DNA of 64,000 bases from the NCBI RefSeq assembly GCF_000385335.1, contig NZ_ARWA01000001.1:1442001-1506000 (forward strand), written 5' to 3'. Of this stretch, positions 26,543 to 34,259 are shown piece by piece. This DNA comes from Methyloferula stellata AR4 (GTDB lineage Bacteria; Pseudomonadota; Alphaproteobacteria; Rhizobiales; Beijerinckiaceae). How positions within the stretch are numbered: the first letter of the stretch is position 1; every line of letters begins with the position of its first letter. The notes beneath the pieces were generated by a model. That model was not told the DNA's origin and did no database searches. It saw only the letters and a program-made list of their open reading frames with translations. The translations under genes were made by a program, and so were the position numbers.

Positions 26543-27352
26543 ATGGCCTATCTTCGTGCCGGCTTCATTGTGGCGACCCTGCTGTTCTTTTTCGTCGTCG
26601 TCACGCCGTTCCAGATCATCGCAGTCCGCCTCAACCTGCCAGTCGCGGCGCTCGGGCAGTTGGCGCTCTGCAGGGCGTTGCTGTTCCTACTGCGGGTCGA
26701 GACCGACTGCATCGGTGAGCCGTCGCGAGAGCGGCCGCGTCTGATCCTTGCCAATCATGTGTCATGGATCGATATTCTCGTCTTCGGTGCCGTCGAGCCC
26801 GTGTGTTTCCTGGCCAAGCGCGAAGTCTCGACCTGGCCGATCATTGCTTCCTTTGCGAAAGCGCAGCGCACCGTCTTTGTCGATCGCAAGCGCCGCCGCA
26901 GCATCCCGGGCGCCAATCGTGCGATGGCGGAGCGGATGAGTGAGAAACGCAGCGTGATTCTGTTTCCCGAAGCCACGACCTGCGATGGCGTTGCGCTCGG
27001 CAAATTTCATTCCTCGCATGTCGCCGCCGCGCGGGACCTGCTTGCCTGCGATCCCGGCACCGATAGCGTTTTCATCCAGCCCACGGCGATTTTTTATTCC
27101 TCGCCGCACGCTGTCTGGACCGGCGATGCGACTCTGCTGCCGCATCTTTGGGAGATCCTGCGCGGCGCGCCTTTGCGCGTGAATGTCGTCTTCGGCAAGC
27201 CGCTCGCCTATGAGCGCGGCAGCGACCGCAAGAGCCTGTGTCTGGCGGCGAAGGCGGCGATCGCCGATCTTTTGCAGGCGCATCGGAGCGAAGCCGGTCA
27301 TGCGCCAGCGTCCGTGCAGGCGTCTCTGTTCGAAATGAGACACGCGGGTTAA
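26543..27352 (+). CDS. olsA: O-acyltransferase OlsA (1-acylglycerol-phosphate acyltransferase family)
   Basis: 269 residues with an N-terminal membrane segment (FIVATLLFFFVVVTPFQIIAVRL). The HX4D catalytic motif is in LANHVSWIDILVFG, and the acyl-acceptor motif is FPEATTCDGV, with KREVSTWPIIASF between them. OlsA acylates lyso-ornithine lipid to complete ornithine lipid and may also act on lysophosphatidate. Its head-to-head arrangement with olsB makes the role clear. Inner-membrane protein. Confidence 0.88.
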   Translation: MAYLRAGFIVATLLFFFVVVTPFQIIAVRLNLPVAALGQLALCRALLFLLRVETDCIGEPSRERPRLILANHVSWIDILVFGAVEPVCFLAKREVSTWPIIASFAKAQRTVFVDRKRRRSIPGANRAMAERMSEKRSVILFPEATTCDGVALGKFHSSHVAAARDLLACDPGTDSVFIQPTAIFYSSPHAVWTGDATLLPHLWEILRGAPLRVNVVFGKPLAYERGSDRKSLCLAAKAAIADLLQAHRSEAGHAPASVQASLFEMRHAG

Positions 27353-27385
27353 GGCGCGTTCTTGCCGGATTTTCTCGGGCGCACG

Positions 27386-27955
27386 TTAGCCTGAGAAATA
27401 TTTCTGCGCTTCTTCGAGACAGGCAATAAACCCGGCAAACTCGTCGAGGCGGCCTTGCGCGTCGATGCGGATGAGCACACCGCCTTGCGCCGTCAAGGCT
27501 TCCGTCAGCATCAAAGTATCGGCATTGCCGAAATCTTCGATCAGCAGGCCATGCGGATCGCGCCATGACGATGTCGCGGAATCATATGTGGCCATGCCGT
27601 TGCGCTTCGTGCGTTCGAGTAAAGTTTCGGCATCATTGCTATAGGCGAAGACAGGTCGGTTAAGCCCAGTGAGCAGACCAAGCTCGAAGGCCGTGCCCAC
27701 GTCAGCGGAGACGCCGCGAAACGGCGTCAGGTTCACGATGCCCGCGTCGGCATCATGGATCATGCCGACATTCGCGCGATAAATGAAAGCATCGCGGCGT
27801 TCTTCCGAGAATCCCTGCATCGCTTCATTGTCGAGCGGATAGAGACCTTCGAAGCCGAAGCTTTCGCAGAGGTCCTTTTTACGCTGGCCGATTTCGGCCG
27901 CGTTGGGCAGAAACACGTCGGGACCTGCAAGGTAAAGTTTCGGTCTTTGGGCCAT
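27386..27955 (-). CDS. Nucleoside 2-deoxyribosyltransferase
   Basis: 189 residues from ATG 27955. KLYLAGPDVFLPNA at the N-terminus and DAGIVNLTPFRGVSADVGTAFELG contain the NDT-family substrate and catalytic residues (the Glu in FELG is the nucleophile-type residue). This family swaps bases between deoxynucleosides in the cytoplasm. An in-frame ATG at 28024 would add 23 residues, but the MAQRPKLYLAGP start fits better. Convergent with olsA. Confidence 0.88.
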   Translation of the reverse strand: MAQRPKLYLAGPDVFLPNAAEIGQRKKDLCESFGFEGLYPLDNEAMQGFSEERRDAFIYRANVGMIHDADAGIVNLTPFRGVSADVGTAFELGLLTGLNRPVFAYSNDAETLLERTKRNGMATYDSATSSWRDPHGLLIEDFGNADTLMLTEALTAQGGVLIRIDAQGRLDEFAGFIACLEEAQKYFSG

Positions 27956-28356
27956 GCAAACGTCTTCTACCTCGATTGGATGACAGAAAATACGAGAGAA
28001 AATCTCGTGAGATAAACTTGTCACACGGGCGAACTTTTCCGCTGTGCGTATTCGGCGTCCCGAGAGGTTTATATGGAATTGTTATGCCCGCCATGGAACA
28101 CCTTTCTGGAACCTATATGCGCTTTTTGCGACTCGGAGCCGGCACCGAGGGATGCATGAAGGCAGCGGTTCGGCGGAGGGGGCTCCGTCAGTTGCGTCGG
28201 CAAGCTTTGCCGTACGTAACATCAAAAGTGCGGGCATGAACTGGTGTTCGATTTATCAGCACATGAACCGCAGCAGCTTTCCATCACTCGGTGCGTGTGA
28301 TGCGGGTGCCGCGATCGAGCTGCGGGCTTGATCGTGTTTGAAAAGGGGGCGGGAAA
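27956..28356. promoter_or_regulatory. Leader region of the first porin gene
   Basis: About 400 bp without a supported gene. Several short hairpins are possible, e.g. CGGCAA-GCT-TTGCCG at 28198-28212, CATCAC/GTGATG around 28283 and CGATC/GATCG near 28312. GGGGGCGGG upstream of the GTG at 28357 is a strong ribosome-binding site. It does not contain the hexaloop hairpin array found before the second porin. Confidence 0.4.
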
Positions 28357-29988
28357 GTGAAGAAGATATTTTTAGGGGGCCTGAGCGCCATAGCGTTACT
28401 CGCAAATGGGGCGGGTCACGCAGCCGATCTCGGCGTCGCGGTGACACCCGCGCCGATCTTTGCAGCAGGTACACCTGCCGACGATAACTTCTTCGCACGG
28501 CTTTATCATGCTTATGACGTTGAATGGGGATTGGCCACGGCGCCGGTTGATCCGAAGGCGCCACCAGCCCCGCCGTCCCGGCGCGACTATTGGCCTGTGA
28601 CTCCAGAGACGACGCCTCCGATGCCCTTCACCGAATGGCCTTACGGTGGTACCACTTCGCTCGGCGTGTCGCGGCCAAATTCGGTCGACAGTCCATTAAT
28701 GACCGCCCTCGGTCCGACCGCGGTGGGCAACTGGCTGAGCGACCAGCACATCCAGATCTATGGTTGGGCGGATGTCGGTGGCAATGCCAGCTCCAATACG
28801 AGACGACCTGGCGGCAATGCACCTGCCGGCTATGACTATACGCCGAACACCGTGACGCTCGATCAGTTTGTAGTCTATGTCGAACGTGTGCCCGATACGG
28901 TACAAAAGGACCACATCGATTGGGGCTTTCGAGTTTCCGGACTTTACGGCGAAAATTATCGGTACACGACCGCCTATGGTGCTTGGAGCTATCAGCTGCT
29001 GACGCACAATCGCGTCTATGGATATGACGCGCCGATGGTCTATGGCGAACTCTTCATTCCGCAACTTGCAGAAGGGCTGATTATTCGGGCAGGTCGCTAC
29101 ATCTCTCTGCCCGACATCGAGGCGCAGCTTGCGCCCAACAATTATATGTACACGCACTCGTTCGCCTATAATTTCGACAATTACACCAACACAGGTGTCC
29201 AAGCCACGCTTGCGGCCACGAAAAATCTGTTTCTGCAATTGGGTGTGTCGGTCGGCAGCGATACGATGCCGTGGAATGCCGGCAAGAGGCTTGTCAATCC
29301 GGACCCGAACCCGCTTTTCCCGGGCACGAGTTATCTCAAAGACCCAGGCGCCATTCCCTCCGTCACCGGGTGTATCCGCTATCAAACCGACGCGGGCAAT
29401 GACAACGTCTATCTCTGTGCCGATGCGGAGAACAGCGGCACATGGGGTTACAACAACCTGCAATGGTATGGCCTGACCTATTATCACAAGTTCGATGAGC
29501 ATTGGCACATATCCTTCGAAACTTATGAGCTCGGCCAACACAACGTCCCCAATTTGAACAACCCGATCGCGGCCGCGGCTGTCGCTAACGGCGGCACTCC
29601 GTTCTCAACAGGATCGGCGTTCAATGGAATCAACTTCAATGCACCGAATGCGGCCCAGTGCAAAAACACCGTGACGCTGACATGCACGACACGCACCTAC
29701 ACGTTCCTGACTTACTTGAACTATAGCCCGGAGCCGTTGGACAATATCTCGCTGCGCGCCGAGTTCTATAATGACCTGGAGGGTCAACGCACGGGTATCG
29801 CCACAAGCTACTTCGAAACCGGGCTCGGCTGGCAGCATTGGTTCTCGCCACAAGTCGAAATCCGGCCTGAGGTAGTTTATTATAGGTCGTTCGAAGCTCC
29901 GGCCTTTAACGGCAATTCCGCCGCGGGCATCGCGCCCAATCGGAGCTGGGCGGTCGTCACTTCAGGCGATTTGATCTGGCATTTCTGA
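28357..29988 (+). CDS. BBP2-type outer-membrane porin-like protein, copy 1
   Basis: 543 residues from GTG 28357. A signal peptide (KKIFLGGLSAIALLANGAGHA) precedes ADLGVAVTP. The mature protein has many aromatic/glycine beta-strand segments and the phrases HIQIYGWADVGGN, VERVPDTVQKDHIDWGFRVSGLYGENYRY and PMVYGELFIPQLAEG typical of OmpL-like beta-barrel porin 2. It ends DLIWHF with terminal Phe. The N-terminal FFARLYHAYDVEWG and a Pro-rich segment precede the barrel. It is a close paralogue of the gene at 30507. Passive outer-membrane channel; substrate unknown. Confidence 0.85.
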   Translation: MKKIFLGGLSAIALLANGAGHAADLGVAVTPAPIFAAGTPADDNFFARLYHAYDVEWGLATAPVDPKAPPAPPSRRDYWPVTPETTPPMPFTEWPYGGTTSLGVSRPNSVDSPLMTALGPTAVGNWLSDQHIQIYGWADVGGNASSNTRRPGGNAPAGYDYTPNTVTLDQFVVYVERVPDTVQKDHIDWGFRVSGLYGENYRYTTAYGAWSYQLLTHNRVYGYDAPMVYGELFIPQLAEGLIIRAGRYISLPDIEAQLAPNNYMYTHSFAYNFDNYTNTGVQATLAATKNLFLQLGVSVGSDTMPWNAGKRLVNPDPNPLFPGTSYLKDPGAIPSVTGCIRYQTDAGNDNVYLCADAENSGTWGYNNLQWYGLTYYHKFDEHWHISFETYELGQHNVPNLNNPIAAAAVANGGTPFSTGSAFNGINFNAPNAAQCKNTVTLTCTTRTYTFLTYLNYSPEPLDNISLRAEFYNDLEGQRTGIATSYFETGLGWQHWFSPQVEIRPEVVYYRSFEAPAFNGNSAAGIAPNRSWAVVTSGDLIWHF

Positions 29989-30023
29989 ATATCGGTATGC
30001 CAGCGTCAAGGCGCGTTGAAACC

Positions 30024-30059
30024 AAATCCCGAAGAGCCATCCGGCTTTTCGGGATTTTT
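30024..30059 (+). terminator. Rho-independent terminator after porin copy 1
   Basis: AAATCCCGAAGAGCC pairs with GGCTTTTCGGGATTT around ATCC, followed by TTTTTC. It ends the first porin transcript, so the second porin is expressed from its own promoter. Confidence 0.88.
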
Positions 30060-30211
30060 CGTTGAGGCGCGTTAAAAAAGAGACTGTGCCCCGCCAACCC
30101 AATCATATTTTGAAGCAATTCCATTCGGGCGGAATGATTTTAAACGTGCGGCCGCATAGGGCGCGATCGTCCCTATCTGCATTTATACATATAGGAATCT
30201 CGTATATTTTT

Positions 30212-30240
30212 TTGCTGCATGCATATAAATTTCATATAGA
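30212..30240 (+). promoter_or_regulatory. Candidate sigma-70-type promoter for porin copy 2
   Basis: TTGCTG at 30212-30217 and TATAGA at 30235-30240 with a 17-bp spacer, in the most AT-rich part of the interporin region. Transcription would begin near 30247, giving a leader of about 260 nt that contains the whole stem-loop array. Confidence 0.45.
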
Positions 30241-30287
30241 TTCGAGTGTGCCGCCATCAGTCTGCGATGCGGTGAACCTCGTCGACT

Positions 30288-30480
30288 GAACCGGGTGGCA
30301 AAGAGGCCGCTTCGGAAGCAACCCAGATCCGGGCCGCATGGCAACGATGCCGCGGCATGACATCCAGATCCGGGCCAAGCGGCAATGGAGCCGCTGCGGC
30401 GAATAAAAGTCCCGCCGTACAGCAACGAAGCTGCGGCGATGAAACTTCGAACTGCCAAACGGCAATGAAGCCGTTTTTGT
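30288..30480 (+). ncRNA. Tandem five-hairpin leader array upstream of porin copy 2 (candidate cis-regulatory RNA)
   Basis: Five stem-loops with hexaloops AAAGAG (30300), AACGAT (30343), AATGGA (30384), AACGAA (30424) and AATGAA (30464), each closed by GGC/GCC (AGC/GCT in the fourth). Spacing of the loops is 43, 41, 40 and 40 nt. Hairpins 2 and 4 extend their stems below a two-base 5' bulge by five more pairs (GCCGC/GCGGC and CGCCG/CGGCG). The 13-mer CCAGATCCGGGCC is repeated exactly at 30323 and 30364. The last hairpin, AAACGGC/GCCGTTT with a T run, resembles an intrinsic terminator 26 bp before the ATG. The ligand or partner is unknown. Confidence 0.6.
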
Positions 30481-30506
30481 AACGCTTCTAGTTTCATCGA
30501 GGGATC

Positions 30507-32057
30507 ATGGGAAAACAGTGTCCCACGGCTGCAGTTGCTCTTGCTCTCTTGCTCGTCGTGTTTTCGCGACAGGCTTTTGCGGACGATCTCGACCAGCCTT
30601 TGCCGCCGGTGCCCCCCGTGGCCACCGATGAGTCGAACTTCTTTTCGCGGCTCTATCACGCCTATGCGGATGAATGGGGTCCGCCCAAACCGGCCGACCC
30701 GAATGCACCGGCCTCGCGGCGGCCCTCGCCCTTTCCGCCTTCGCCCGTGGATACGCCGCCCTATCCGTTCACCGAATGGCCTTTCGGCGGCGCGACGACG
30801 ATCGGCGCGTCGCTGCCGAACTCGATCGATGCGCCTTTGCAGAAGGCGGTCGGCACCGGTAATCCGCTCGGCAAGACATTGGACGACGCGCATATCCAGA
30901 TCTATGGCTGGGTCAATCCCGGCGGCAATTTCAGCACGGCTTCGGGCTATGCCGGCAATGCGCCGGCCCAATATATGTTCACGCCCAATATCGTTCAGCT
31001 CGATCAGGCCGTACTCTTTATAGAGCGTGTGCCCGATACGGTGCAGAAGGATCATATCGATTGGGGATTTAGAGTCAGCGGACTCTATGGAGAAAACTAT
31101 CGCTATGCGACGGCCTTGGGGCTGTTCAGTAACCAGCTCCTCTATCACAATCATTTCGCCGGCTTCGACATGCCGATGGTCTATGGCGAACTCTATATTC
31201 CCAATGTCGCCGAAGGTCTTTTGTTCAGGCTCGGCCGCTATCCCGGCGTCCCCGACATCGAATCCCAGATCGCGCCTTATAATTACATGTATTCGCATTC
31301 GCTAAGCTACGTCGACGCGGCGACGAACACGGGCCTTATCGGAACGTTGAAACTGACCAAGAATTGGATGCTGCAATTGGGCGTCACCGCCGGCTCGGAC
31401 ACGATGCCGTGGAATGCGAAACAAATCTCACTCGTCAACCCGGTGACCGGTGGCCCAGGCTATAGTGGGAAGCGCGATCCCGGCGTTCAGCCTTCGCTGA
31501 CGGCCTGCGCCCAATATCAGACCGACAGCGCCTATGATGCCATCTATCTCTGCGCCAATGGCATCAATAGCGGCAATTGGGGTTACAATAATCTGCAATG
31601 GTATGGCGGCACTTATTATCACAAGTTCGACGACAAGTGGCACATCGCAGTTGAATCCTATTACATGTACCAAAAGGGCGTGCTCGACGTCTCGCAAGGT
31701 TACGGCAGCACGGCTTTTGCCTATATGGTCAATCCACCATTGGAAGCGCATTGTCCGATCGGGCAGGTGCAATGCACGGCCAAGGAATGGTCGATCCTCG
31801 CCTATCTGAATTACAAAATCACGCCGATGGATAATTTTACCTGGCGCGCCGAATTCTTCAATGATGAGAACGGCCAGCGCACCGGCACGGCCACGCGCTA
31901 CACCAATGTTGCTTTCGGCTTGCAGCATTGGTTTTCACCAAGCGTTGAAATCCGCCCGGAAATCGCCTGGTATCATTCGCTTGACAATCCGGCCTTCGAC
32001 CACGGAACACAGCATTTCCTGACCGTCGTTTCGAGCGATCTGATCTGGCACTTTTGA
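30507..32057 (+). CDS. BBP2-type outer-membrane porin-like protein, copy 2
   Basis: 516 residues, ATG 30507 with GAGGG four bases upstream. Signal peptide ends at FADDL. Like copy 1 it has FFSRLYHAYADEWG, a Pro-rich spacer, PFTEWPFGGATTIG, HIQIYGWVNPGGN, IERVPDTVQKDHIDWGFRVSGLYGENYRYAT and PMVYGELYIPNVAEG, and ends DLIWHF. Pairwise resemblance to copy 1 is high throughout the barrel, lower in loops. Outer membrane; substrate unknown. Downstream is the kdp locus, which is separated by 274 bp. Confidence 0.85.
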   Translation: MGKQCPTAAVALALLLVVFSRQAFADDLDQPLPPVPPVATDESNFFSRLYHAYADEWGPPKPADPNAPASRRPSPFPPSPVDTPPYPFTEWPFGGATTIGASLPNSIDAPLQKAVGTGNPLGKTLDDAHIQIYGWVNPGGNFSTASGYAGNAPAQYMFTPNIVQLDQAVLFIERVPDTVQKDHIDWGFRVSGLYGENYRYATALGLFSNQLLYHNHFAGFDMPMVYGELYIPNVAEGLLFRLGRYPGVPDIESQIAPYNYMYSHSLSYVDAATNTGLIGTLKLTKNWMLQLGVTAGSDTMPWNAKQISLVNPVTGGPGYSGKRDPGVQPSLTACAQYQTDSAYDAIYLCANGINSGNWGYNNLQWYGGTYYHKFDDKWHIAVESYYMYQKGVLDVSQGYGSTAFAYMVNPPLEAHCPIGQVQCTAKEWSILAYLNYKITPMDNFTWRAEFFNDENGQRTGTATRYTNVAFGLQHWFSPSVEIRPEIAWYHSLDNPAFDHGTQHFLTVVSSDLIWHF

Positions 32058-32125
32058 GCGAGATCAATGTCCGGCCGTGCCGCTTCGATTAAGGTTTAAC
32101 GGTCGAAAATCGTTGGCCTCTTGTT

Positions 32126-32153
32126 TTGTCATTGTCACTTTACTTTGTAATTG
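32126..32153 (+). promoter_or_regulatory. Candidate promoter of the kdp locus
   Basis: TTGTCA at 32126-32131 and TAATTG at 32148-32153 are separated by 16 bp. Transcription from here would give a leader of about 170 nt before the first small gene. Weak on the -10 element; no KdpE site is identified. Confidence 0.3.
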
Positions 32154-32171
32154 CGTGTCGAAACTAAGGCT

Positions 32172-32213
32172 CGGCGGCGGCCATTTATATGGCTTTTATA
32201 TAGGCCGCTGCCG
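32172..32213 (+). ncRNA. Stable stem-loop in the kdp leader
   Basis: CGGCGGCGGCC at 32172-32182 pairs with GGCCGCTGCCG at 32203-32213 (one G-U), and the AT-rich interior can add TATAT/ATATA. It lies about 120 bp before the first small gene. Could be a protein-binding leader or simply a 5' stabiliser. Confidence 0.35.
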
Positions 32214-32331
32214 TAAGCAGGATCGAACCTATATGGCTCTTCGCCCATATCACCGGCACGCGCTGTAATGCGCAAACCAGCGGGCGCCGCGCAAGGTTGA
32301 CGCGGCCCGCACCGATTGTGGATGGACTCCC

Positions 32332-32415
32332 ATGCTCGATCTTCTGTTCATCGTTGTCGCAGTTATCGCCTTTATAGCGACCGCGCTCTATCTCCCCGCC
32401 TGTGACGGATGGTGA
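32332..32415 (+). CDS. 27-residue membrane micropeptide upstream of kdpF
   Basis: ATG 32332 to TGA 32413-32415 encodes MLDLLFIVVAVIAFIATALY followed by LPACDGW: one transmembrane helix and a short C-terminal tail with a cysteine and an Asp. It starts after GGATGGA and ends five bases before kdpF, in the same transcript. From memory, similar very short proteins ending in a Cys-Asp/Glu tail precede kdpF in other bacteria, usually unannotated. Probably an inner-membrane accessory of the Kdp pump; not proven. Confidence 0.6.
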   Translation: MLDLLFIVVAVIAFIATALYLPACDGW

Positions 32416-32420
32416 GCTTC

Positions 32421-32510
32421 ATGATCATCGATTACATCTTGAGTGGCGTCGTCGCGCTCGGCGTCTTTTTCTATCTCGTCTTCGCACTTCTGCGCCCTGA
32501 GCGCTTTTAA
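32421..32510 (+). CDS. kdpF: K+-transporting ATPase subunit KdpF
   Basis: 29 residues: one transmembrane helix followed by the FALLRPERF end that marks KdpF. It stabilises the KdpABC complex in the inner membrane. ATG 32421 is 5 bases after the stop of the micropeptide, and the stop is 9 bases before kdpA. Too short for normal gene callers but clear from sequence and position. Confidence 0.9.
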   Translation: MIIDYILSGVVALGVFFYLVFALLRPERF

Positions 32511-32519
32511 GGGCTGAAC

Positions 32520-34247
32520 ATGACTGTCAGCGGCTGGTTTCAAATCGCGCTTTATGTCTTTGTCATCATCGCGCTGACGAAGCCCTTCGGCTTCTACATG
32601 ACGCGCGTGTTCAATGGCGAGCGCACGCCTTTGAGCTTCGTGCTGCGACCGCTTGAACGTGGCATCTATTTTGTCTGCGGCGTCGACGAGCGCGAAGAGC
32701 AGCCTTGGATCACTTATGGCATCGCGATGCTGACTTTCAGCCTCGCGGGCTTCGTCGTGCTTTATCTGTTGCAGCGCCTGCAGAACGTCTTCCCATTCAA
32801 TCCTCAGGGCTTTGACGCGGTCTCGCCCGATCTCGCCTTCAATACGTCGGTGAGCTTCGTCACCAATACCAATTGGCAATCCTATGTGCCTGAGCAGACG
32901 ATGAGCTATCTGACGCAGATGGCCGGGCTGACGGTGCATAATTTCGTCTCGGCCGCGACAGGCATCGCGCTTGCCATCGCGCTGATCCGCGGCTTTGCCC
33001 GGCGTTCGGTAAAGACCATCGGCAATTTCTGGGTCGATATGACCCGCTGCGTTCTCTACGTGCTTCTGCCGGTCTCGATCGTGGTCGGGCTCTTCTTTGT
33101 CTGGCAGGGTGTACCGCAGAATCTCGACGCCTATACGCAGGTCTCGACGCTTGAGGGCGCCAAGCAGCTGATCGCGCAAGGCCCGGTGGCTTCGCAGGAA
33201 GTCATCAAGATGTTCGGCACGAATGGCGGCGGCTTCCTCAACGCCAATTCGGCGCATCCTTTCGAGAACCCCACGGCGCTCACGAATTTCGTGCAGATGA
33301 TCCTCATCTTCTCGATCGGTGCGGCTTTGACCAATGTGTTCGGCCGCATGGTCGGCAATGAGAAGCAGGGCTGGGTGGTTTTCACGGTCATGGGGCTTTT
33401 GTTCCTGGTTGGCACCGCTTCGCTTTATTGGAGCGAAAGCCACGGTAATCCGGCCTTCGCCTCGTTCGGCGTCGATAGCGCCGCCGGTGCGTTGCAGAGC
33501 GGCGGCAATATGGAAGGCAAGGAGGTTCGCTTCGGCATCGCCAATTCGGCGCTCTTTGCGACCATCACCACGGACGCCTCTTGCGGCGCCGTCAACACCA
33601 TGCACGACAGCTTGCTGCCTTTGGGCGGCATGGTGCCCATGATCAACATCATGCTTGGCGAGATCATTTTCGGCGGCGTTGGCTCAGGTCTTTACGGTAT
33701 GCTGCTCTTTGCCATCGTCGCGGTCTTCGTCGCCGGCCTGATGGTTGGCCGCACGCCGGAATATCTCGGCAAGAAGATCGAGGCCAAGGAAGTCAAAATG
33801 GCGATGCTCGCCATTCTGGTCCTCCCTTTGTCGATGCTGGGCTTCACCGCCGTCGCCGTCGTTGTTGCGCCGGGGCTCGCCGGTCTTGCCAATGCGGGTC
33901 CGCACGGATTCAGCGAGGCGCTCTACGCCTATGTGTCGGCGACCGGCAATAATGGCAGCGCCTTCGCGGGGCTCTCCGCCAATACGCCCTTCTGGAACAC
34001 GACGCTCGGCCTTGCGATGTGGATCGGCCGTTTTCTTTTCATCGTGCCGATGCTCGCGGTCGCCGGCTCCCTCGCGGCGAAAAAGATCGTTCCCGCATCG
34101 GCCGGAACCTTCCCGACCGATGGCGGTCTCTTCGTCGGACTTTTGATCGGCGTGATCCTGATCGTCGGCGGTCTCACCTTCTTCCCGGCTCTGGCGCTTG
34201 GACCGATTACGGAACATCTGGCCATGCAGTCCGGCACTCTTTTCTGA
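32520..34247 (+). CDS. kdpA: K+-transporting ATPase subunit A
   Basis: 575 residues, slightly longer than typical KdpA (about 560). Selectivity-filter segments are visible, including [60 protein letters not shown] and [21 protein letters not shown]. Its fold is that of a K+ channel with four pore loops in the inner membrane, working with KdpB to import K+ at micromolar levels. It follows kdpF by 9 bp. Confidence 0.96.
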   Translation: MTVSGWFQIALYVFVIIALTKPFGFYMTRVFNGERTPLSFVLRPLERGIYFVCGVDEREEQPWITYGIAMLTFSLAGFVVLYLLQRLQNVFPFNPQGFDAVSPDLAFNTSVSFVTNTNWQSYVPEQTMSYLTQMAGLTVHNFVSAATGIALAIALIRGFARRSVKTIGNFWVDMTRCVLYVLLPVSIVVGLFFVWQGVPQNLDAYTQVSTLEGAKQLIAQGPVASQEVIKMFGTNGGGFLNANSAHPFENPTALTNFVQMILIFSIGAALTNVFGRMVGNEKQGWVVFTVMGLLFLVGTASLYWSESHGNPAFASFGVDSAAGALQSGGNMEGKEVRFGIANSALFATITTDASCGAVNTMHDSLLPLGGMVPMINIMLGEIIFGGVGSGLYGMLLFAIVAVFVAGLMVGRTPEYLGKKIEAKEVKMAMLAILVLPLSMLGFTAVAVVVAPGLAGLANAGPHGFSEALYAYVSATGNNGSAFAGLSANTPFWNTTLGLAMWIGRFLFIVPMLAVAGSLAAKKIVPASAGTFPTDGGLFVGLLIGVILIVGGLTFFPALALGPITEHLAMQSGTLF

Positions 34248-34259
34248 TCGAGGCATATC

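Noticed and set aside
30062-30289. 75-codon open frame in the interporin region
   Set aside because: Covers the AT-rich promoter region and shows no protein-like pattern.
30297-30480. Hairpin array as a mini-ykkC or CsrA-type leader
   Set aside because: Two loops contain ACGA and one contains a GGA, but not all, and five units with this spacing do not match either known class.
30183-31298. Minus-strand frame spanning the hairpin leader and porin copy 2
   Set aside because: Antisense to a well-supported porin. In the leader the repeated peptide shifts frame because the unit is 40-41 nt, so it is not a real repeat protein.
32077-32268. 63-codon open frame between porin copy 2 and the kdp locus
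   Set aside because: It crosses the GC stem-loop, has no ribosome-binding site and no recognisable features.
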